Shown here one piece after another: positions 22,714-33,701 of a stretch of DNA of 64,000 bases (its first letter is position 1; each line of letters opens with the position of its first letter). The translations under genes and the position numbers were made by a program. Below the pieces are notes generated by a model. The model had not been told where the DNA came from, did no database searches, and saw nothing but the letters and a program-made list of their open reading frames with translations. Origin of the DNA: Mycolicibacterium sp. TUM20985 (GTDB taxonomy: Bacteria; Actinomycetota; Actinomycetes; Mycobacteriales; Mycobacteriaceae); contig NZ_AP027291.1 of NCBI RefSeq assembly GCF_030295745.1, positions 2,728,001 to 2,792,000 on the forward strand, read 5' to 3'.

Positions 22714-23109
22714 TCATTCGTCGAGGGTGGCACCGTACGCGTCGGCGTCGAGCAGGCCGTCGAGGGCTTCGGTCAACGCCGCGGCGTCGATCTGCAGGTC
22801 GATGAGCCAACCGGCACCGTACGGGTCCGAGTTGACCAACTCCGGGGAGTCGGTCACTTCGCCGTTGACGGCAACGACTTTCGCGGTGATCGGCGCGAAG
22901 AGATCGGAGTTCGACTTCGTCGACTCGACCGTGCCGAACTCGCCACCGGCAGTGACGTCGGCGTCAACGTCGGGCAATTCGACGAACACGACGTCGCCGA
23001 GGGCCGCCTGCGCGTAGTCGGTGATACCAACGCGCACGGTGTCGTCACCGGTCCGACGCACCCACTCGTGGTCCTCGGTGTAGTAGAGGTCGGACGGAAT
23101 CTGGCTCAC
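22714..23109 (-). CDS. gcvH: Glycine cleavage system H protein
   Basis: Lipoyl carrier (131 aa) that shuttles the aminomethyl group between P, T and L proteins. The lipoylated lysine is in GTVESTKSNSDLFAP at about residue 65. YYTEDHEWVRR near the N-terminus and GAGWLIDLQI near the end are family hallmarks. ATG with GAAGAAGGAG upstream. It is separated from gcvP by regulatory genes, and no glycine riboswitch is seen before it. Confidence 0.97.
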   Translation of the reverse strand: MSQIPSDLYYTEDHEWVRRTGDDTVRVGITDYAQAALGDVVFVELPDVDADVTAGGEFGTVESTKSNSDLFAPITAKVVAVNGEVTDSPELVNSDPYGAGWLIDLQIDAAALTEALDGLLDADAYGATLDE

Positions 23110-23163
23110 TGGGCTCCTTCTTCTCGGGCTCGGCGTTCTCCACCCGGATACCGGATGTCGTGC

Positions 23164-23934
23164 TCACTTGACTGGCTGAGCGTATTGGCGTGGTTTCGGT
23201 TGCCGCAAGGCGGTCACGTTCACGACGTCCGCCTGTTGCACCGACATCGTGCCGCCGACGCGTTCGACGCTGTCGACGGCGCCGCCGGGAATGTTCATCG
23301 CCGCGGCCAGGGTCGCCGGATCACCAATGGCGATAATGGAATAGGGCGGTGCCAGCGTGGTGGCATCGACGACCAGCGCACCGGGTGACCCGACGATCCA
23401 GGTGTCGACCCCGACGCGGACGACGGATCCGCCGGGACCGGATATCTGCATGGCCTCCGCACCCGCCGCGCGCAGTTCGTTGACGACGTCCAGCATCGTC
23501 TCGGGAGACACGCCCGGCGCGACGTCGTCGATGGTGATCGTCACGCCGGGACCGGTCGCCGCCACCGTCCCGATCAAGATCGACAGGGCGGCCAGCCGGG
23601 ACTGGGCACTCTCCACGGCGGCCTGGTCGTTGCTCCCCGAGGACTGCAGCGCTTCGAGGGTGCGCTGCAGGTCGGCGACTTCGGTGTTGAGCGCGGCCTC
23701 GCGCTGCTGCAGGGAGTCCAGCAGCACCAAGAGGTCAGCCGGCCGGGCAGTCTCCAGCGAGTCGCCGGAATCGGTCTGCCGCGCCTGGGTGACGATCGCC
23801 ACCCCGAGGACGGCGCACAGCACGACCGCGAGCGCGCCGAAGGCGATCTGGGTCCGGCCCCGCCGGGGTGCCTCCGCCGCGCCGTCGGGCCGCTCGTGTC
23901 GGCCGTGGCCGGTTTCGGGTTCGGGTTCAGTCAT
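23164..23934 (-). CDS. DUF881 membrane protein (Rv1825-like)
   Basis: Protein of 256 aa with one N-terminal transmembrane helix (about residues 28-50, IAFGALAVVLCAVLGVAIVTQA). A predicted coiled coil follows (about 60-105, LLVLLDSLQQREAALNTEVADLQRTLEAL), then the exported DUF881 domain (GPGVTITIDD..., EAMQISGPGGSVVRVG). The gene is 3 nt from the small basic protein gene and belongs to a four-gene membrane cluster. Paralogue of the DUF881 gene two positions upstream. Role unknown; the cluster is often found with cell envelope or division genes. Confidence 0.88.
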   Translation of the reverse strand: MTEPEPETGHGRHERPDGAAEAPRRGRTQIAFGALAVVLCAVLGVAIVTQARQTDSGDSLETARPADLLVLLDSLQQREAALNTEVADLQRTLEALQSSGSNDQAAVESAQSRLAALSILIGTVAATGPGVTITIDDVAPGVSPETMLDVVNELRAAGAEAMQISGPGGSVVRVGVDTWIVGSPGALVVDATTLAPPYSIIAIGDPATLAAAMNIPGGAVDSVERVGGTMSVQQADVVNVTALRQPKPRQYAQPVK

Positions 23935-23937
23935 GTC

Positions 23938-24270
23938 TCACGCGCCGAACAGCCTGCGCCGCAGGGCGGCGGCGTTGCCGAAGATCCTGATGCCGAGCAC
24001 GACGATGATCGCGGTCGAGAGCTGGGTGCCCACGCCGAGCTGGTCGCCGACGAAGACGATGAGCGTGGCGACGAGCACGTTGAACACGAACGACACCACG
24101 AACACCTTCGAGTCGAAGATCCGCTCCAGGTACGCCCGCAGCCCGCCGAACACCGCGTCCAGCGCCGCGACCACCGCGATCGGCAGGTACGGCTGGATCA
24201 CCTCGGGAACGCTCGGGTGAAACACCAGGCCGAGGACGATGCCGACGACGAGTGCAGCTATTCCGACCAT
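23938..24270 (-). CDS. Small basic protein, DUF1290 (Rv1824-like)
   Basis: Membrane protein of 110 aa with three hydrophobic segments (about 2-20, 30-45 and 60-80) and a basic tail (AALRRRLFGA). Matches the DUF1290/Sbp family, which recurs next to DUF881 genes. I chose ATG 24270 because GGAGA sits 5 nt upstream and the protein then begins at its first helix (MVGIAALVVGIVLG). An upstream start at 24306 would overlap the preceding gene. Confidence 0.88.
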   Translation of the reverse strand: MVGIAALVVGIVLGLVFHPSVPEVIQPYLPIAVVAALDAVFGGLRAYLERIFDSKVFVVSFVFNVLVATLIVFVGDQLGVGTQLSTAIIVVLGIRIFGNAAALRRRLFGA

Positions 24271-24295
24271 CTGTCTCCGATCACGCGCACCCGCA

Positions 24296-25207
24296 TCATG
24301 GCCCAATCTGCTTGGCGAAGTTGACGTCTCGCACCGAGCCGGCGGGCAGCACCACGTCCTCGGCCTCGCTGACGTTGAGGCCGACCCCGTACGACGACTC
24401 GAGCAGCCTCAGGCGCGCGAGAGCGGGACTCTGGTCGAAGGTGTCGTGCATTCCGTGCGGCGGGCCGACGGCCAGCACCACGTACGGGTTGCTGATCGGC
24501 TGGTTGTCGACCAGCAGGCCGCCCCCCGCCTGCCGCACCGTCACGTTGGGTCCGATGCGCACGCCGCCGACCGCGATCGCCTCGGCGCCACTGACCCACA
24601 GCGAGTTGACGACGAGTTGCAGATCGCGGTCGAGGATGACCTGGGGGCTGCCCGCCACGCGTTGCTTCGATACGTCGCTCAGGTCGCGCGCGGCGGTGGG
24701 TTCGGTGACCGTGACGGTCAGCCCAGGGCCGTGGACGGCGGTGGCGGCAGCGGCGAACTCGGCACCGTCGAGATTGGCGAGCAGCTGGCGTCCCTGCTGG
24801 TCACCGGCGAGCCGACGGCGTCGTTCCGCCTCGACCTGATCGGCCAGCGCGTCGCGGCGAGCGGTTGCGTCGGTCGTCGCCCGTTCGGCGTTGCGCACCC
24901 CCCCGGCGAGCACCTGTCTGGTCTCCTGGGTGGCCGGCGCGACGGATTGCGCCTGGGCGGCAGCGGCGGCGAACACCGTGGTCACCAACGATCCCGCCAG
25001 GAGCTGCCACCCCCAGTTCGCGGCCCTGCCGCGGGACTGACCGGACTCGCGCCGCTGCGCGGCCGCGGCATAGCCGGGATCGAGGTGCTCGGACAGCAAC
25101 GAGCGCAGCAGCGACGGCACCGGGATCAGGGTCGGCGCACCCGCTTCGTGTGCGTGGCGTCCGGCGTCCGGGCTGTAGCCGCCGAGCGCGCGCTCGGCGT
25201 CAGCCAT
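24296..25207 (-). CDS. DUF881 membrane protein (Rv1823-like)
   Basis: Protein of 303 aa. The cytoplasmic N-terminus is about 70 residues. A transmembrane helix spans about 66-88 ([22 protein letters not shown]), followed by an Ala/Arg-rich coiled-coil segment and the exported DUF881 domain ([46 protein letters not shown]). Overlaps the phosphatidyltransferase gene by 8 nt, so it is translationally coupled. Partner of the other DUF881 protein. Confidence 0.88.
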   Translation of the reverse strand: MADAERALGGYSPDAGRHAHEAGAPTLIPVPSLLRSLLSEHLDPGYAAAAQRRESGQSRGRAANWGWQLLAGSLVTTVFAAAAAQAQSVAPATQETRQVLAGGVRNAERATTDATARRDALADQVEAERRRRLAGDQQGRQLLANLDGAEFAAAATAVHGPGLTVTVTEPTAARDLSDVSKQRVAGSPQVILDRDLQLVVNSLWVSGAEAIAVGGVRIGPNVTVRQAGGGLLVDNQPISNPYVVLAVGPPHGMHDTFDQSPALARLRLLESSYGVGLNVSEAEDVVLPAGSVRDVNFAKQIGP

Positions 25208-25832
25208 TCCCCTGGCTGCCCGCCGCCACCCGTGGCATCTGACGGACCACCATGGTGGCCTGCAGGAGATACAGCACGCCCGACCACAGATACATGGCCA
25301 TCCCCCAGCCGAGGAACGCCCAGCCGACCGCGAGGATCACCCGACTCCACAACGCCTCCCACTGGCCGAGGAGGACCAGCGGGAAGGCCGACATCAACGC
25401 GAACGTCGCCGCCTTGCCGAGGTAGGTGACGGGCAGCGCGGTCAAGCCCCGACTGCGCAGCACGGGCAGGGTGAGCGCGAGGATCGCGTCGCGCGCGACC
25501 AGCACGATCACGATCCACCAGGGCACGATGCCGTACACCGCCATCGCAATCGGCACGACGATCATGTAGATGCGGTCGACGGCCGGGTCGAGCAGGGCCC
25601 CGAGCCGCGACGACTGATTGTCGACCAGGCGCGCGATCTTGCCGTCCGCCCAGTCGGAGAACCCGCTGAACATCAGCACCGCGACGGCGATGGCGTTCGC
25701 GTCGACGGCCAGCAGGTAGATGAACACGGGCACCAGGATCAGCCGCAACACGCTGAGCGCGTTCGGAATGGTCAACACCCGATCGGAGGTCAATTCCCCG
25801 GCCGCGTCACTCCAGCCCTCGGGAGCGTCCAT
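25200..25832 (-). CDS. pgsA2: CDP-alcohol phosphatidyltransferase (PgsA2-like)
   Basis: Integral-membrane enzyme of 210 aa that transfers a phosphatidyl group from CDP-diacylglycerol to an alcohol. The family signature D-G-x2-A-R-x8-G-x3-D-x3-D is visible as [24 protein letters not shown] (about residues 66-90), with four to six hydrophobic segments around it. By synteny with Rv1822 (pgsA2) the acceptor may be glycerol 3-phosphate, but the exact product is unproven. First gene of the membrane cluster, 9 nt downstream of the secA2 stop. Confidence 0.9.
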   Translation of the reverse strand: MDAPEGWSDAAGELTSDRVLTIPNALSVLRLILVPVFIYLLAVDANAIAVAVLMFSGFSDWADGKIARLVDNQSSRLGALLDPAVDRIYMIVVPIAMAVYGIVPWWIVIVLVARDAILALTLPVLRSRGLTALPVTYLGKAATFALMSAFPLVLLGQWEALWSRVILAVGWAFLGWGMAMYLWSGVLYLLQATMVVRQMPRVAAGSQGNG

Positions 25833-25841
25833 GCAGTGAAC

Positions 25842-28187
25842 CTAGCGGAACACTCCCGGCAGGCTCAGGCCAGACATGGCGTCATCGGCCAGCGGGTTGT
25901 CGTGAATCATGTACGTCCACGTCGAGGTGGGCCTGGCCAGCTTCGACAGGTCCAGTCCCTGCTCGTCGTCGACCACGTTGGCGGTCTCGAAGGTCTGCTG
26001 GGCGGCTTCGATGGCGTCGGCCGCCAACGAGCCGAAGGCGTCCACGGCCAGCCGGTGGAATTCGTCGAGGGGGTTCTGCCTGCCCAGGGCCCGCAGGTGA
26101 ATGCTCTCGCGAATGTCCGACAGATAGGCCTGATGGTCGGCCCAGCCGCGATCCAGGTGGTAGAGCATGATCTGGCGGCACACCTTCTCCAGCCGCTCCT
26201 CGTCGATCTCCTTGGCGAGTTCCTCGTAGCGCTCCGGCGACCGTTCCTCCAGCTCCTGGCGGGCGGTTGCGGTGCGCAGCAAGGTGTTTCGTCGCTCCAC
26301 CAGGATCGCCCGCTGCTGGGCGACCAGTTGGTTGTAGCGCCAGGTGTTGGCGTGCACGTCGAGCAGCCTGCCCTCGGCGATGCGCTGGGCGTGCTCGAGC
26401 AGCTGGGCGGCCTTTGGATCGAGGATGCGGCCGTCTCCGCTCTCCAGGTCGGTGCCCGTCGGGAGCTTCTCCGGGTCGAGATGCGAGAGGACGACGTCGT
26501 CCTCCCAGCTGGCGAAGAACACCGACGAGCCGGGGTCACCCTGGCGGCCGGCGCGCCCGCGCAACTGGTTGTCCAGCCGCTCGGTGTGATGGCGGCCCGT
26601 GCCGATGACGTGCAGCCCGCCGAGCTCGGCGACCTCATCATGGCCCGCCTCGTCGGACCCGCCCAGTCGGATGTCGGTACCGCGGCCGGCGATCTGGGTC
26701 GACACGGTCACGGTGTTGAGCTGGCCCGCCTCGGCGATGACGCGGGCCTCCTCCTCGTCGTTCTTGGCATTGAGGACCACGGCGGGCACCCCCGCCTTGA
26801 CGAGCCGCTCGTGCAGTTCCTCGGACTCGGCGACGTCGCGGGTGCCGACGAGGATCGGCTGACCGGTCGCGTGGATGGTCTTGATGTGGTCGATGACGGC
26901 GTCGATCTTGGCCGCGGCAGTGATGTAGACACGGTCGGCGTCGTCCTCGCGGATGTTTGGCGTGTTCGGCGGGATCGGTGACACCCCGAGCTTGTAGAAC
27001 TGTCGCAGCTGCTCGCCGGCGGCCAACGCCGTGCCGGTCATCCCGCACACCGTCGGGTAGCGATTGATCAGCGCCTGGACGGTGATGGTGTCGAGCACCT
27101 CACCGGTCTCGGTGGTCTCGATGCCCTCCTTGGCCTCGACCGCGGCCTGCAGCCCGTCGGGCCAGCGCTGCAGTTGGGCGATGCGCCCCCGGGACGCATT
27201 GATCAGCTGCACCCGGCTGTCGCGGACGATGTAGTGCACGTCGCGCTGCAGGAGGACGTGGGCGTGCAGGGCGACGTTGATCTCGGTCAGCGTGGTGCTG
27301 ACGTTCTCCTCGGAGTAGATGTCGACGCCGCCGAGCGCCTTCTCCAGCTTGCGGGCGCCCGTGTCGGTGAGGTGCACGTTGCGGCGGTCGGCATCGGCTT
27401 CATAGTCCTTGCCGCTTACCAGCTCGCCGACCATCCGGATGATCTCCAGCCGCGGTTGCTCGCGGTGGGTGGTACCGGCCAGCACCAGCGGGACCAGCGC
27501 TTCGTCGACGAGCACGGAGTCGGCCTCGTCGATCAGTGCGACGTCGGGGTCGGGTGACACCAGGTCGCCGACGTCGGTCACCAGCTGATCGCGCAGGACG
27601 TCGAAGCCGATCTCGTTGACCGACGCGTAGGTGACGTCGCAGGCGTAGGCGGCGCGGCGCTCGTCGGCGGTGGACTCCGCGGTGATCCACCCGACCGTCA
27701 GGCCCATCGCCTCCAGCAGCGGGCCCATCCACTCGGCGTCGCGTCGCGCCAGGTAGTCGTTGACCGAGATGACGTGGACGCTACGGCCGGCGATCGCGTA
27801 CCCCGCGGCGGCGATGGCGCCGGCCAGTGTCTTGCCCTCGCCGGTCGCCATCTCGACGACGTCGCCCGCCAGCATCCGAAGGGCGCCGAGGAGCTGAACG
27901 TCGAAGGGCCGCAACGTGGTTGCGCGTTCGGAGGCTTCGCGCGCGATGGCCAGGAACTGCGGGATGTCACTCGATTCGGCGAGCTCGTCGAGGTTGAGCA
28001 GTTTGGCGGCCTTGCGCAGCTGCTCGTCGTCGAGGCCCGCCGCCTTGTCGTCGTATTCCGCCGAGGCGCGCACCGAGTCCATCGACTGGGCCTGGTCCTT
28101 GTCGGTACTGGCGCCGAGCAGCTTCCAGAACCGGTTGCTCAAACGACCGGAGGTGCGGTCCTTGTTCTTCGAGGCAATCTTTGGCAC
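25842..28187 (-). CDS. secA2: Accessory preprotein translocase ATPase SecA2
   Basis: ATPase (781 aa) of the accessory Sec pathway of mycobacteria, which exports a small set of proteins at the cytoplasmic membrane. Visible: Walker [12 protein letters not shown], the DEAD-like [15 protein letters not shown], preprotein-crosslinking region, [10 protein letters not shown] and [10 protein letters not shown] of the second helicase domain. It is shorter than SecA1 and lacks the C-terminal zinc-binding tail, as in SecA2. I chose GTG 28187, which gives the N-terminus [24 protein letters not shown] seen in mycobacterial SecA2; an upstream in-frame extension would be 95 residues of non-conserved sequence. 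Confidence 0.96.
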   Translation of the reverse strand: MPKIASKNKDRTSGRLSNRFWKLLGASTDKDQAQSMDSVRASAEYDDKAAGLDDEQLRKAAKLLNLDELAESSDIPQFLAIAREASERATTLRPFDVQLLGALRMLAGDVVEMATGEGKTLAGAIAAAGYAIAGRSVHVISVNDYLARRDAEWMGPLLEAMGLTVGWITAESTADERRAAYACDVTYASVNEIGFDVLRDQLVTDVGDLVSPDPDVALIDEADSVLVDEALVPLVLAGTTHREQPRLEIIRMVGELVSGKDYEADADRRNVHLTDTGARKLEKALGGVDIYSEENVSTTLTEINVALHAHVLLQRDVHYIVRDSRVQLINASRGRIAQLQRWPDGLQAAVEAKEGIETTETGEVLDTITVQALINRYPTVCGMTGTALAAGEQLRQFYKLGVSPIPPNTPNIREDDADRVYITAAAKIDAVIDHIKTIHATGQPILVGTRDVAESEELHERLVKAGVPAVVLNAKNDEEEARVIAEAGQLNTVTVSTQIAGRGTDIRLGGSDEAGHDEVAELGGLHVIGTGRHHTERLDNQLRGRAGRQGDPGSSVFFASWEDDVVLSHLDPEKLPTGTDLESGDGRILDPKAAQLLEHAQRIAEGRLLDVHANTWRYNQLVAQQRAILVERRNTLLRTATARQELEERSPERYEELAKEIDEERLEKVCRQIMLYHLDRGWADHQAYLSDIRESIHLRALGRQNPLDEFHRLAVDAFGSLAADAIEAAQQTFETANVVDDEQGLDLSKLARPTSTWTYMIHDNPLADDAMSGLSLPGVFR

Positions 28188-28217
28188 CCGTTCACGGTAC
28201 GCGGCCCCCCTCCCCCC

Positions 28218-28277
28218 GCGAGCGTGCGCGTCTGCGGGCGACACGCCGGGCAAGAATGGGAGAACGCGCACGCTCGC
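28218..28277. repeat. Long inverted repeat between secA2 and the ABC transporter
   Basis: Arms GCGAGCGTGCGCGT (28218-28231) and ACGCGCACGCTCGC (28264-28277) are perfectly complementary over 14 bp, separated by 32 bp. The element lies in the divergent 220-bp gap. It could be a small dispersed palindromic repeat of the kind seen between mycobacterial genes, or a structured leader of secA2. Confidence 0.7.
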
Positions 28278-28395
28278 CAGGCGGAATCGGTACCGAACCA
28301 GCGGCGGTGGGAAGACCTTCGATTCGCTACGCGGCGCCCGGTGCCGACGCGATCGCATATCCGCCCTCTGAACGGCTGCCATCAGCCACCCGGGG

Positions 28396-28407
28396 TACCT
28401 TGCCGGA
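28396..28407 (+). promoter_or_regulatory. Leaderless promoter of the first BacA-type gene
   Basis: TACCTT, then 6 nt, then ATG; no Shine-Dalgarno in the gap. Confidence 0.55.
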
Positions 28408-30327
28408 ATGGAAATGTTCACCCCGACGCTGGACTGGAGCGCCGAGTGGTTGACGTCGCTGTGGTGGATCATCCGGTGGTGGGCCTATACCGCGGTCGCG
28501 ACCCTCATCGTCCTGGTGTTGCTCGGCCGCTTCACCAACTGGGGTCGGCAATTCTGGAAGGTCACCGGCGCGTACTTCAGTGGCCGCTCGAGCATCCTGG
28601 TCTGGACCTGGCTGGCGGGGTTGCTGCTGTCGGTGATCATTGGCGTCCGGCTGACCGTGCTGTTCAGCTATCAGAGCAACGACATGCTGACCAGCTTCCA
28701 GGTGATCGCCGCGGGCGTCGGCGGCGGCGACGACACCATCAAGGAGTCCGGCCGCGACGGCTTCTGGCTGTCGATCATCGTGTTCAGCATCATGGCCATC
28801 ATCTACGTGGCGCGGATCATGCTGGATCTGTTCTTGATGCAGCGGTTCATGCTGCGGTGGCGCGCCTGGCTGACCGACCGGCTGACCGGGGACTGGCTCG
28901 ACGGCAAGGCCTACTACCGCGCCCGCTTCATCGACGACACGATCGACAACCCCGACCAGCGCATCCAGTACGACATCGACATCTTCACCACGGGCGTGGG
29001 TCCCACGCCCAACAACCCGAACAACACCACCGGGTCGACGCTGCTGTTCGGCGCGGTGAGCTCGATCGTGACGATGATCTCGTTCACCGCCATCCTTTGG
29101 AATCTGTCGGGTCCGCTGACGCTGTTCGGCGTCACCCTCCCGCGGGCGATGTTCTGGATCGGCCTCGGGTATGTGGTCTTCGCCTCGGTCATCGCGTTCT
29201 GGATCGGCAAGCCGATCATCTGGTTCGCCTTCGACAACGAGAAGTACAACGCCGCGTTCCGTTACGCGCTGGTGCGCCTGAGGGAGGCGTCGGAGGCAGT
29301 CGCCTTCTATCGGGGTGAGATCGCCGAGCGCACCGGTCTCCGACAGCGTTTCGCGCGCGTCCTCGACAACTACAAGCGCTACATCAACCGAATGATCGGG
29401 TTCTACGGATGGAACCTGTCGCTGAGCCAGATCATCGTGCCGCTGCCCTACGTCCTGCAGTTCCCGCGGTTCTTCGCCGGGGAGATCAAGCTCGGCGACA
29501 TGACGCAGACGGCGTCGGCGTTCGGCAGCATCCAGGACGGATTGTCGTTCTTCCGTAACGCCTATGACCAGTTCGCGGGGTACCGCGCCGCGATCATCCG
29601 TCTGCACGGGCTGGTCATCGCCAACGAGGAGGGCCGGGCGTTGCCCTCGGTGACGACGGCGGCCTGCGTGGACGGCACGGTCCAGCTCGACGACGTCGAA
29701 GTCCGCACCCCCGACGGCCGCCAACTCGTCAACCCGCTGGACCTGCACCTCGGGATCGGCGACACCCTGGTCATCACCGGCAAGTCGGGCAGCGGGAAGA
29801 CGACGCTGCTGCGCAGCCTCGCCGAGTTGTGGCCGTTCACCTCCGGCACGCTGACCCGGCCGTGTGGACCCAACGAGACGATGTTCCTCTCGCAGCTGCC
29901 CTACGTGCCGCTGGGTGATCTGAGGGCGGTGGTGTCCTACCCGTGCGAGGAGGGCCAGCTCCAGGACTCCGAGTTGCACGACGTGCTGGAACGGGTTGCG
30001 CTGCCCCACCTGCATGATCGGCTCGACGAGGTTCAGGACTGGGCCAAGGTGCTCTCCCCGGGTGAGCAGCAGCGGATCGCGTTCGCGCGCATCCTGCTGA
30101 CCAAGCCGAAGGCCGTGTTCCTCGACGAGTCGACGTCGGCGCTGGACGAGGGCCTGGAGATGACGCTGTACCGGCTCGTCCGGACCGAACTGCCCGACAC
30201 CATCCTGGTCAGCGTCAGCCACCGCAAGACCGTCGAGCAGCACCACGATCAGGAACTGCGCCTCCTCGGTGGCGGCGAGTGGCAGCTGAGCGATCTGGGT
30301 CAGGAGCCTGAGCCCGTTCCCGTCTGA
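28408..30327 (+). CDS. BacA/SbmA-type ABC transporter, copy 1 (Rv1819c-like)
   Basis: Half-transporter (639 aa) fusing an SbmA/BacA membrane domain (about residues 1-330, six hydrophobic segments, with the family motif [22 protein letters not shown]) to an ABC ATPase (about 415-630). The ATPase has Walker [10 protein letters not shown] near residue 458, signature LSPGEQQR and Walker [15 protein letters not shown]. Rv1819c, same length, imports vitamin B12 and other hydrophilic molecules including bleomycin-type antibiotics, and works as a homodimer. A second copy follows 36 bp downstream. Confidence 0.93.
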   Translation: MEMFTPTLDWSAEWLTSLWWIIRWWAYTAVATLIVLVLLGRFTNWGRQFWKVTGAYFSGRSSILVWTWLAGLLLSVIIGVRLTVLFSYQSNDMLTSFQVIAAGVGGGDDTIKESGRDGFWLSIIVFSIMAIIYVARIMLDLFLMQRFMLRWRAWLTDRLTGDWLDGKAYYRARFIDDTIDNPDQRIQYDIDIFTTGVGPTPNNPNNTTGSTLLFGAVSSIVTMISFTAILWNLSGPLTLFGVTLPRAMFWIGLGYVVFASVIAFWIGKPIIWFAFDNEKYNAAFRYALVRLREASEAVAFYRGEIAERTGLRQRFARVLDNYKRYINRMIGFYGWNLSLSQIIVPLPYVLQFPRFFAGEIKLGDMTQTASAFGSIQDGLSFFRNAYDQFAGYRAAIIRLHGLVIANEEGRALPSVTTAACVDGTVQLDDVEVRTPDGRQLVNPLDLHLGIGDTLVITGKSGSGKTTLLRSLAELWPFTSGTLTRPCGPNETMFLSQLPYVPLGDLRAVVSYPCEEGQLQDSELHDVLERVALPHLHDRLDEVQDWAKVLSPGEQQRIAFARILLTKPKAVFLDESTSALDEGLEMTLYRLVRTELPDTILVSVSHRKTVEQHHDQELRLLGGGEWQLSDLGQEPEPVPV

Positions 30328-30351
30328 CCTCGCGGTGCGAAGCTGGCGGAG

Positions 30352-30363
30352 TAACTTCCCCGC
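30352..30363 (+). promoter_or_regulatory. Leaderless promoter of the second BacA-type gene
   Basis: TAACTT, then 6 nt, then ATG, the same geometry as before copy 1, suggesting that the promoter was duplicated with the gene. Confidence 0.55.
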
Positions 30364-32256
30364 ATGGAGATGTTCACCCCGTCGCTCGACTGGGGCAACG
30401 AGGTCCTCGCGTCACTGTTCTGGGTGGCCAAGGCCTGGCTGATCAGCGCGGTCGCCATGCTCGCGGTCCTGGCGCTGATCGCCCGGTTCACCACGTGGGG
30501 TCGCCAGTACTGGCGCATCACCGGCCCGTACTTCGTTGGGCGACAGAGCATCCCGGTGTGGGTCCTAGTGGGTGTGCTGCTGCTGTCGGTGATGTTCTCG
30601 GTACGGATGGACGTGCTGTTCAGCTATTACGGCAACGATCAGTACTCCGCACTGCAGGTCGCGTTCGAGGGCGCCAGCGCGGGCAACGAGGCGGTGCGTG
30701 ACTCCGGCATTCGCGGCTTCTGGTTCTCGATCCTCGTCTTCGGCCTGCTGGTGGTCACCTACCTCGCCCAGACGCTGCTGGACCTGTATCTGATGCAGTT
30801 CTTCATCATTCGGTGGCGCGTGTGGCTGACCGACCGGTTGACGAGCGACTGGTTCGACGGGCGGGCCTACTACCGCGGGCGGTTCATCGACACCCCGATC
30901 GACAACCCGGATCAACGCATCCAGCAGGACATCGACGTGTTCACCACCGGGACGGGGCCCGAGACGAACACCCCGACCGTCGGGACGTCCACGACGTTGC
31001 TGTTCGGTGCGGTGTACTCGATCGTGTCCGTGGTCGCGTTCACTCCGATCCTGTGGAACCTGTCCGGCCCGTTGACCTTCTTCGGGGTCACGGTGCCCAA
31101 GGCCCTGTTCTGGATCGTGTTGCTCTTCGTGGCCTTTGCGACCGCGGTGTCGTTCTGGATCGGCCGCCCCATCATCCGGCTCAGCTTTCGCAACGAGATG
31201 ACCAATGCCGCGTTCCGTTATGCCCTGGTGCGCGTGCGTGATGCCGCCGAGGCGGTCGGCTTCTCGCGCGGTGAACGCGTCGAGTGCATCGGGTTGTCGG
31301 ACCGGTTCGCCAGGATCATCGTCAACTACCGGGCGCTGGTGTGGCGGGGGGTGGCCTTCCTCGGCTGGAACAAGGCGATGAGCCAGATCGTCGATCCGCT
31401 CCCGCTCATCGTCCAGGCGCCTCGGCTGTTCGCCGGTGAGATCAACCTGGGTGACGTCAGTCAGTCGTCGAGTGCCTTCCGCTCGGTGCAGGCATCGTTG
31501 TCGTTCTTCCGGGCGGTGTACGACTCGTTCGCCAGCTACCGCGCAACGATCATCCGGCTGGACGGACTCCTCAGCGCCAACGAACAGGCAAGGGCGCTAA
31601 GCCAACTCGCGGTGGGCGACAGTGTGGGTGGCGCCGTGGAGATCGACGACGTGAGCGTGCGCTCCCCCGCCGGTGACCCGCTGATCGATGGCCTCGCGGT
31701 GCGACTGGCGGCCGGCGGGTCGCTGGTGATCACCGGCCGGTCGGGCACCGGCAAGACCACCCTGCTGCGCAGCCTGGCCCAGATGTGGCCCTACACCTCG
31801 GGCACCGCCCGCTATCCCGCCGACGACGCGACGATGTTCTTGCCGCAGCTGCCCTACGCTCCGCTGGGTGACCTGCGGACCGTCGTCTGCTACCCCGCGA
31901 CGTCGGAATCGTTCGGCGACAGCGATATTCGTTCGGCACTGGACACCGTCGCGCTCGGCCATCTCGGTTCTCGGCTGGACGAGACGACGGACTGGAGCAA
32001 GGTGCTGTCGCCGGGCGAACAGCAGCGCGTGGCATTCGCGCGGGTCCTGCTCAACGCGCCTCGGGCGGTCTTCCTCGATGAGTCCACGTCGGCGCTCGAC
32101 GAAGGTCAGGAGTTCGCGCTCTACCGGACGCTGCGCGAGAAATTGCCGGACTGCATCGTGGTCAGCGTGAGCCACCGCAGCACCGTCGAGCAGCATCACG
32201 ACGCCCGGCTGGAACTGCTCGGGGCCGGTCGGTGGCGCTTGGCCCCAACGGCTTAG
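30364..32256 (+). CDS. BacA/SbmA-type ABC transporter, copy 2
   Basis: Tandem paralogue of the preceding gene (630 aa). Both begin MEMFTPxLDW and share [32 protein letters not shown] text, Walker [10 protein letters not shown] near residue 459, LSPGEQQR and [12 protein letters not shown]. Divergence is spread over the whole protein, so the duplication is not recent. Both ATPase sites look intact. Substrate unknown; it may differ from the B12-type substrates of copy 1. The stop overlaps the convergent flavoprotein stop by 4 nt. Confidence 0.92.
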   Translation: MEMFTPSLDWGNEVLASLFWVAKAWLISAVAMLAVLALIARFTTWGRQYWRITGPYFVGRQSIPVWVLVGVLLLSVMFSVRMDVLFSYYGNDQYSALQVAFEGASAGNEAVRDSGIRGFWFSILVFGLLVVTYLAQTLLDLYLMQFFIIRWRVWLTDRLTSDWFDGRAYYRGRFIDTPIDNPDQRIQQDIDVFTTGTGPETNTPTVGTSTTLLFGAVYSIVSVVAFTPILWNLSGPLTFFGVTVPKALFWIVLLFVAFATAVSFWIGRPIIRLSFRNEMTNAAFRYALVRVRDAAEAVGFSRGERVECIGLSDRFARIIVNYRALVWRGVAFLGWNKAMSQIVDPLPLIVQAPRLFAGEINLGDVSQSSSAFRSVQASLSFFRAVYDSFASYRATIIRLDGLLSANEQARALSQLAVGDSVGGAVEIDDVSVRSPAGDPLIDGLAVRLAAGGSLVITGRSGTGKTTLLRSLAQMWPYTSGTARYPADDATMFLPQLPYAPLGDLRTVVCYPATSESFGDSDIRSALDTVALGHLGSRLDETTDWSKVLSPGEQQRVAFARVLLNAPRAVFLDESTSALDEGQEFALYRTLREKLPDCIVVSVSHRSTVEQHHDARLELLGAGRWRLAPTA

Positions 32257-33701
32257 CGGGCCGCGGCGTGCGTTCCCGCTCGCCGTCCGAAGAACGACCC
32301 CTCGCCGAGTTGGGTGCCGCTGGAGTACCCCTTGCCGTCCTGGGCGATGTTGGACGCACACGCGCCTGCCGCGTAGAGCCCGGCGACGACGCTGCCGTCC
32401 TCGCGGAGCACTTCACCGTCGACGGTCGTCGCGAGCCCGCCCATCGTGAAGCCGGCGTACATCGCCTTGCCCAGCGTGAGGTCGAAAGCGCCCCATGGCC
32501 CCTTGTCCTGGGGCGCAAGGAATTCCGGCTGCTTGTGGAAGTCGGGGTCCTCACCCTTGGCGGCGTAGGTGTTGTAGCGGTCGAGCGTCGCGACCAGGTT
32601 GCCGGTGGGGATGCCCAGAGCGGCCTCCATCTCCTCGACGGTCTCCCAGCCGTCGATCAGAGGGATCAGCGGCACCTCGGGACGTTCCAGATGGTCCTCG
32701 TCGACGATGAGGAACGCTGCGCTGTCCGGCTGGTCCATCACGAAACCCGCTGTGCGCGAATGGTAGGAGTCCTCGGTGACGAACCGTTCACCGTTCTTGT
32801 TGACGATGATGCCGGTGAGCAGGATGGCGGGCGGGTACGGCGGTGCGGTGATGAAGATCTGGTCCATGTGCTTGGTGGCGCCACCGGCCGACACCCCGAG
32901 CCGGATGCCGAGGCCGTCGTCGTAGGTGTTGCCGAGCACGAACGGCTTCTCGGCGAGCTTCGGGGTGTAGGTGGCGACCATGTCCGGGTTCATCACGAAG
33001 CCGCCCGCCGCGATGACGACGGCCTTGGCGCGAATGAATCCGGTGTCCTCGAACCGCTTCCACGCGACGCCGACGACGGCGTCGTCCTCGACTACCAGGC
33101 CTGCGGCACCGGTCTCGTAGCGGACGTCCACGCCGAGCTCGGCAGCCCGCTTGACGAGGAGGTCGACGACCATGCTGGCGCCCTGAGTGTCACCGGGCAC
33201 CGGCACCTTGTGACCGCGCGGCGCAGGCACGGCCTCGTTCTTGTATGGCCACACCTTCTCGTTGCCGGTGAACATCAGCCCCTCGGTGTTGGGCTGGATC
33301 ACGGCCTTGTGCGGGTAGTAGCTGCGCTCGAACTGAAAGCCCAAGTCCTCCAACCACGTGAAGTGCTCGACGCTGCCGTCGGAGTAGGCCCGGATCTTGT
33401 CGAACTCCGGTTCGCGCGATACCGCGACGAGGTAGGAGTACATCTCGTCCGCCGTGTCCTCGTGGCCGGTGGCCTTCTGTACCTCGGTGCCACCGCCCAG
33501 GTAGAAGTGTCCGCCGGCCATCGACGTGGTACCTCCAGCGGCGGCCGCACGCTCGAGAAGGATCACACGCGCGCCGGCAGCGGCAGCGCTGACCGCGGCG
33601 CATCCGCCGGCGATGCCGAAACCGACGATGACGACGTCGACCTCGTCGGACCACTCCGCGACGTCGGCGGCGGCGAGGGTGCTCGGAATCTGAGTGCTCA
33701 C
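32253..33701 (-). CDS. FAD-binding dehydrogenase, fumarate reductase/KstD type (Rv1817-like)
   Basis: Flavoprotein of 482 aa of the FAD_binding_2 family. Rossmann motif [28 protein letters not shown] at about residues 22-50, followed by [17 protein letters not shown]. The C-terminus has [17 protein letters not shown] and [22 protein letters not shown], typical of flavin-dependent steroid or fumarate dehydrogenases. Homologues act on ring ketosteroids, but the substrate here is unknown. The GTG start overlaps the stop of the VOC protein gene (4 nt), so the two are likely cotranslated. Confidence 0.88.
   Translation of the reverse strand: MSTQIPSTLAAADVAEWSDEVDVVIVGFGIAGGCAAVSAAAAGARVILLERAAAAGGTTSMAGGHFYLGGGTEVQKATGHEDTADEMYSYLVAVSREPEFDKIRAYSDGSVEHFTWLEDLGFQFERSYYPHKAVIQPNTEGLMFTGNEKVWPYKNEAVPAPRGHKVPVPGDTQGASMVVDLLVKRAAELGVDVRYETGAAGLVVEDDAVVGVAWKRFEDTGFIRAKAVVIAAGGFVMNPDMVATYTPKLAEKPFVLGNTYDDGLGIRLGVSAGGATKHMDQIFITAPPYPPAILLTGIIVNKNGERFVTEDSYHSRTAGFVMDQPDSAAFLIVDEDHLERPEVPLIPLIDGWETVEEMEAALGIPTGNLVATLDRYNTYAAKGEDPDFHKQPEFLAPQDKGPWGAFDLTLGKAMYAGFTMGGLATTVDGEVLREDGSVVAGLYAAGACASNIAQDGKGYSSGTQLGEGSFFGRRAGTHAAAR

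Noticed and set aside
28327..30246. Minus-strand ORF of 639 codons over the first BacA-type gene
   Set aside because: Shadow of an ABC transporter with intact motifs; its text is Arg/Asp/Gln-rich with no domain.
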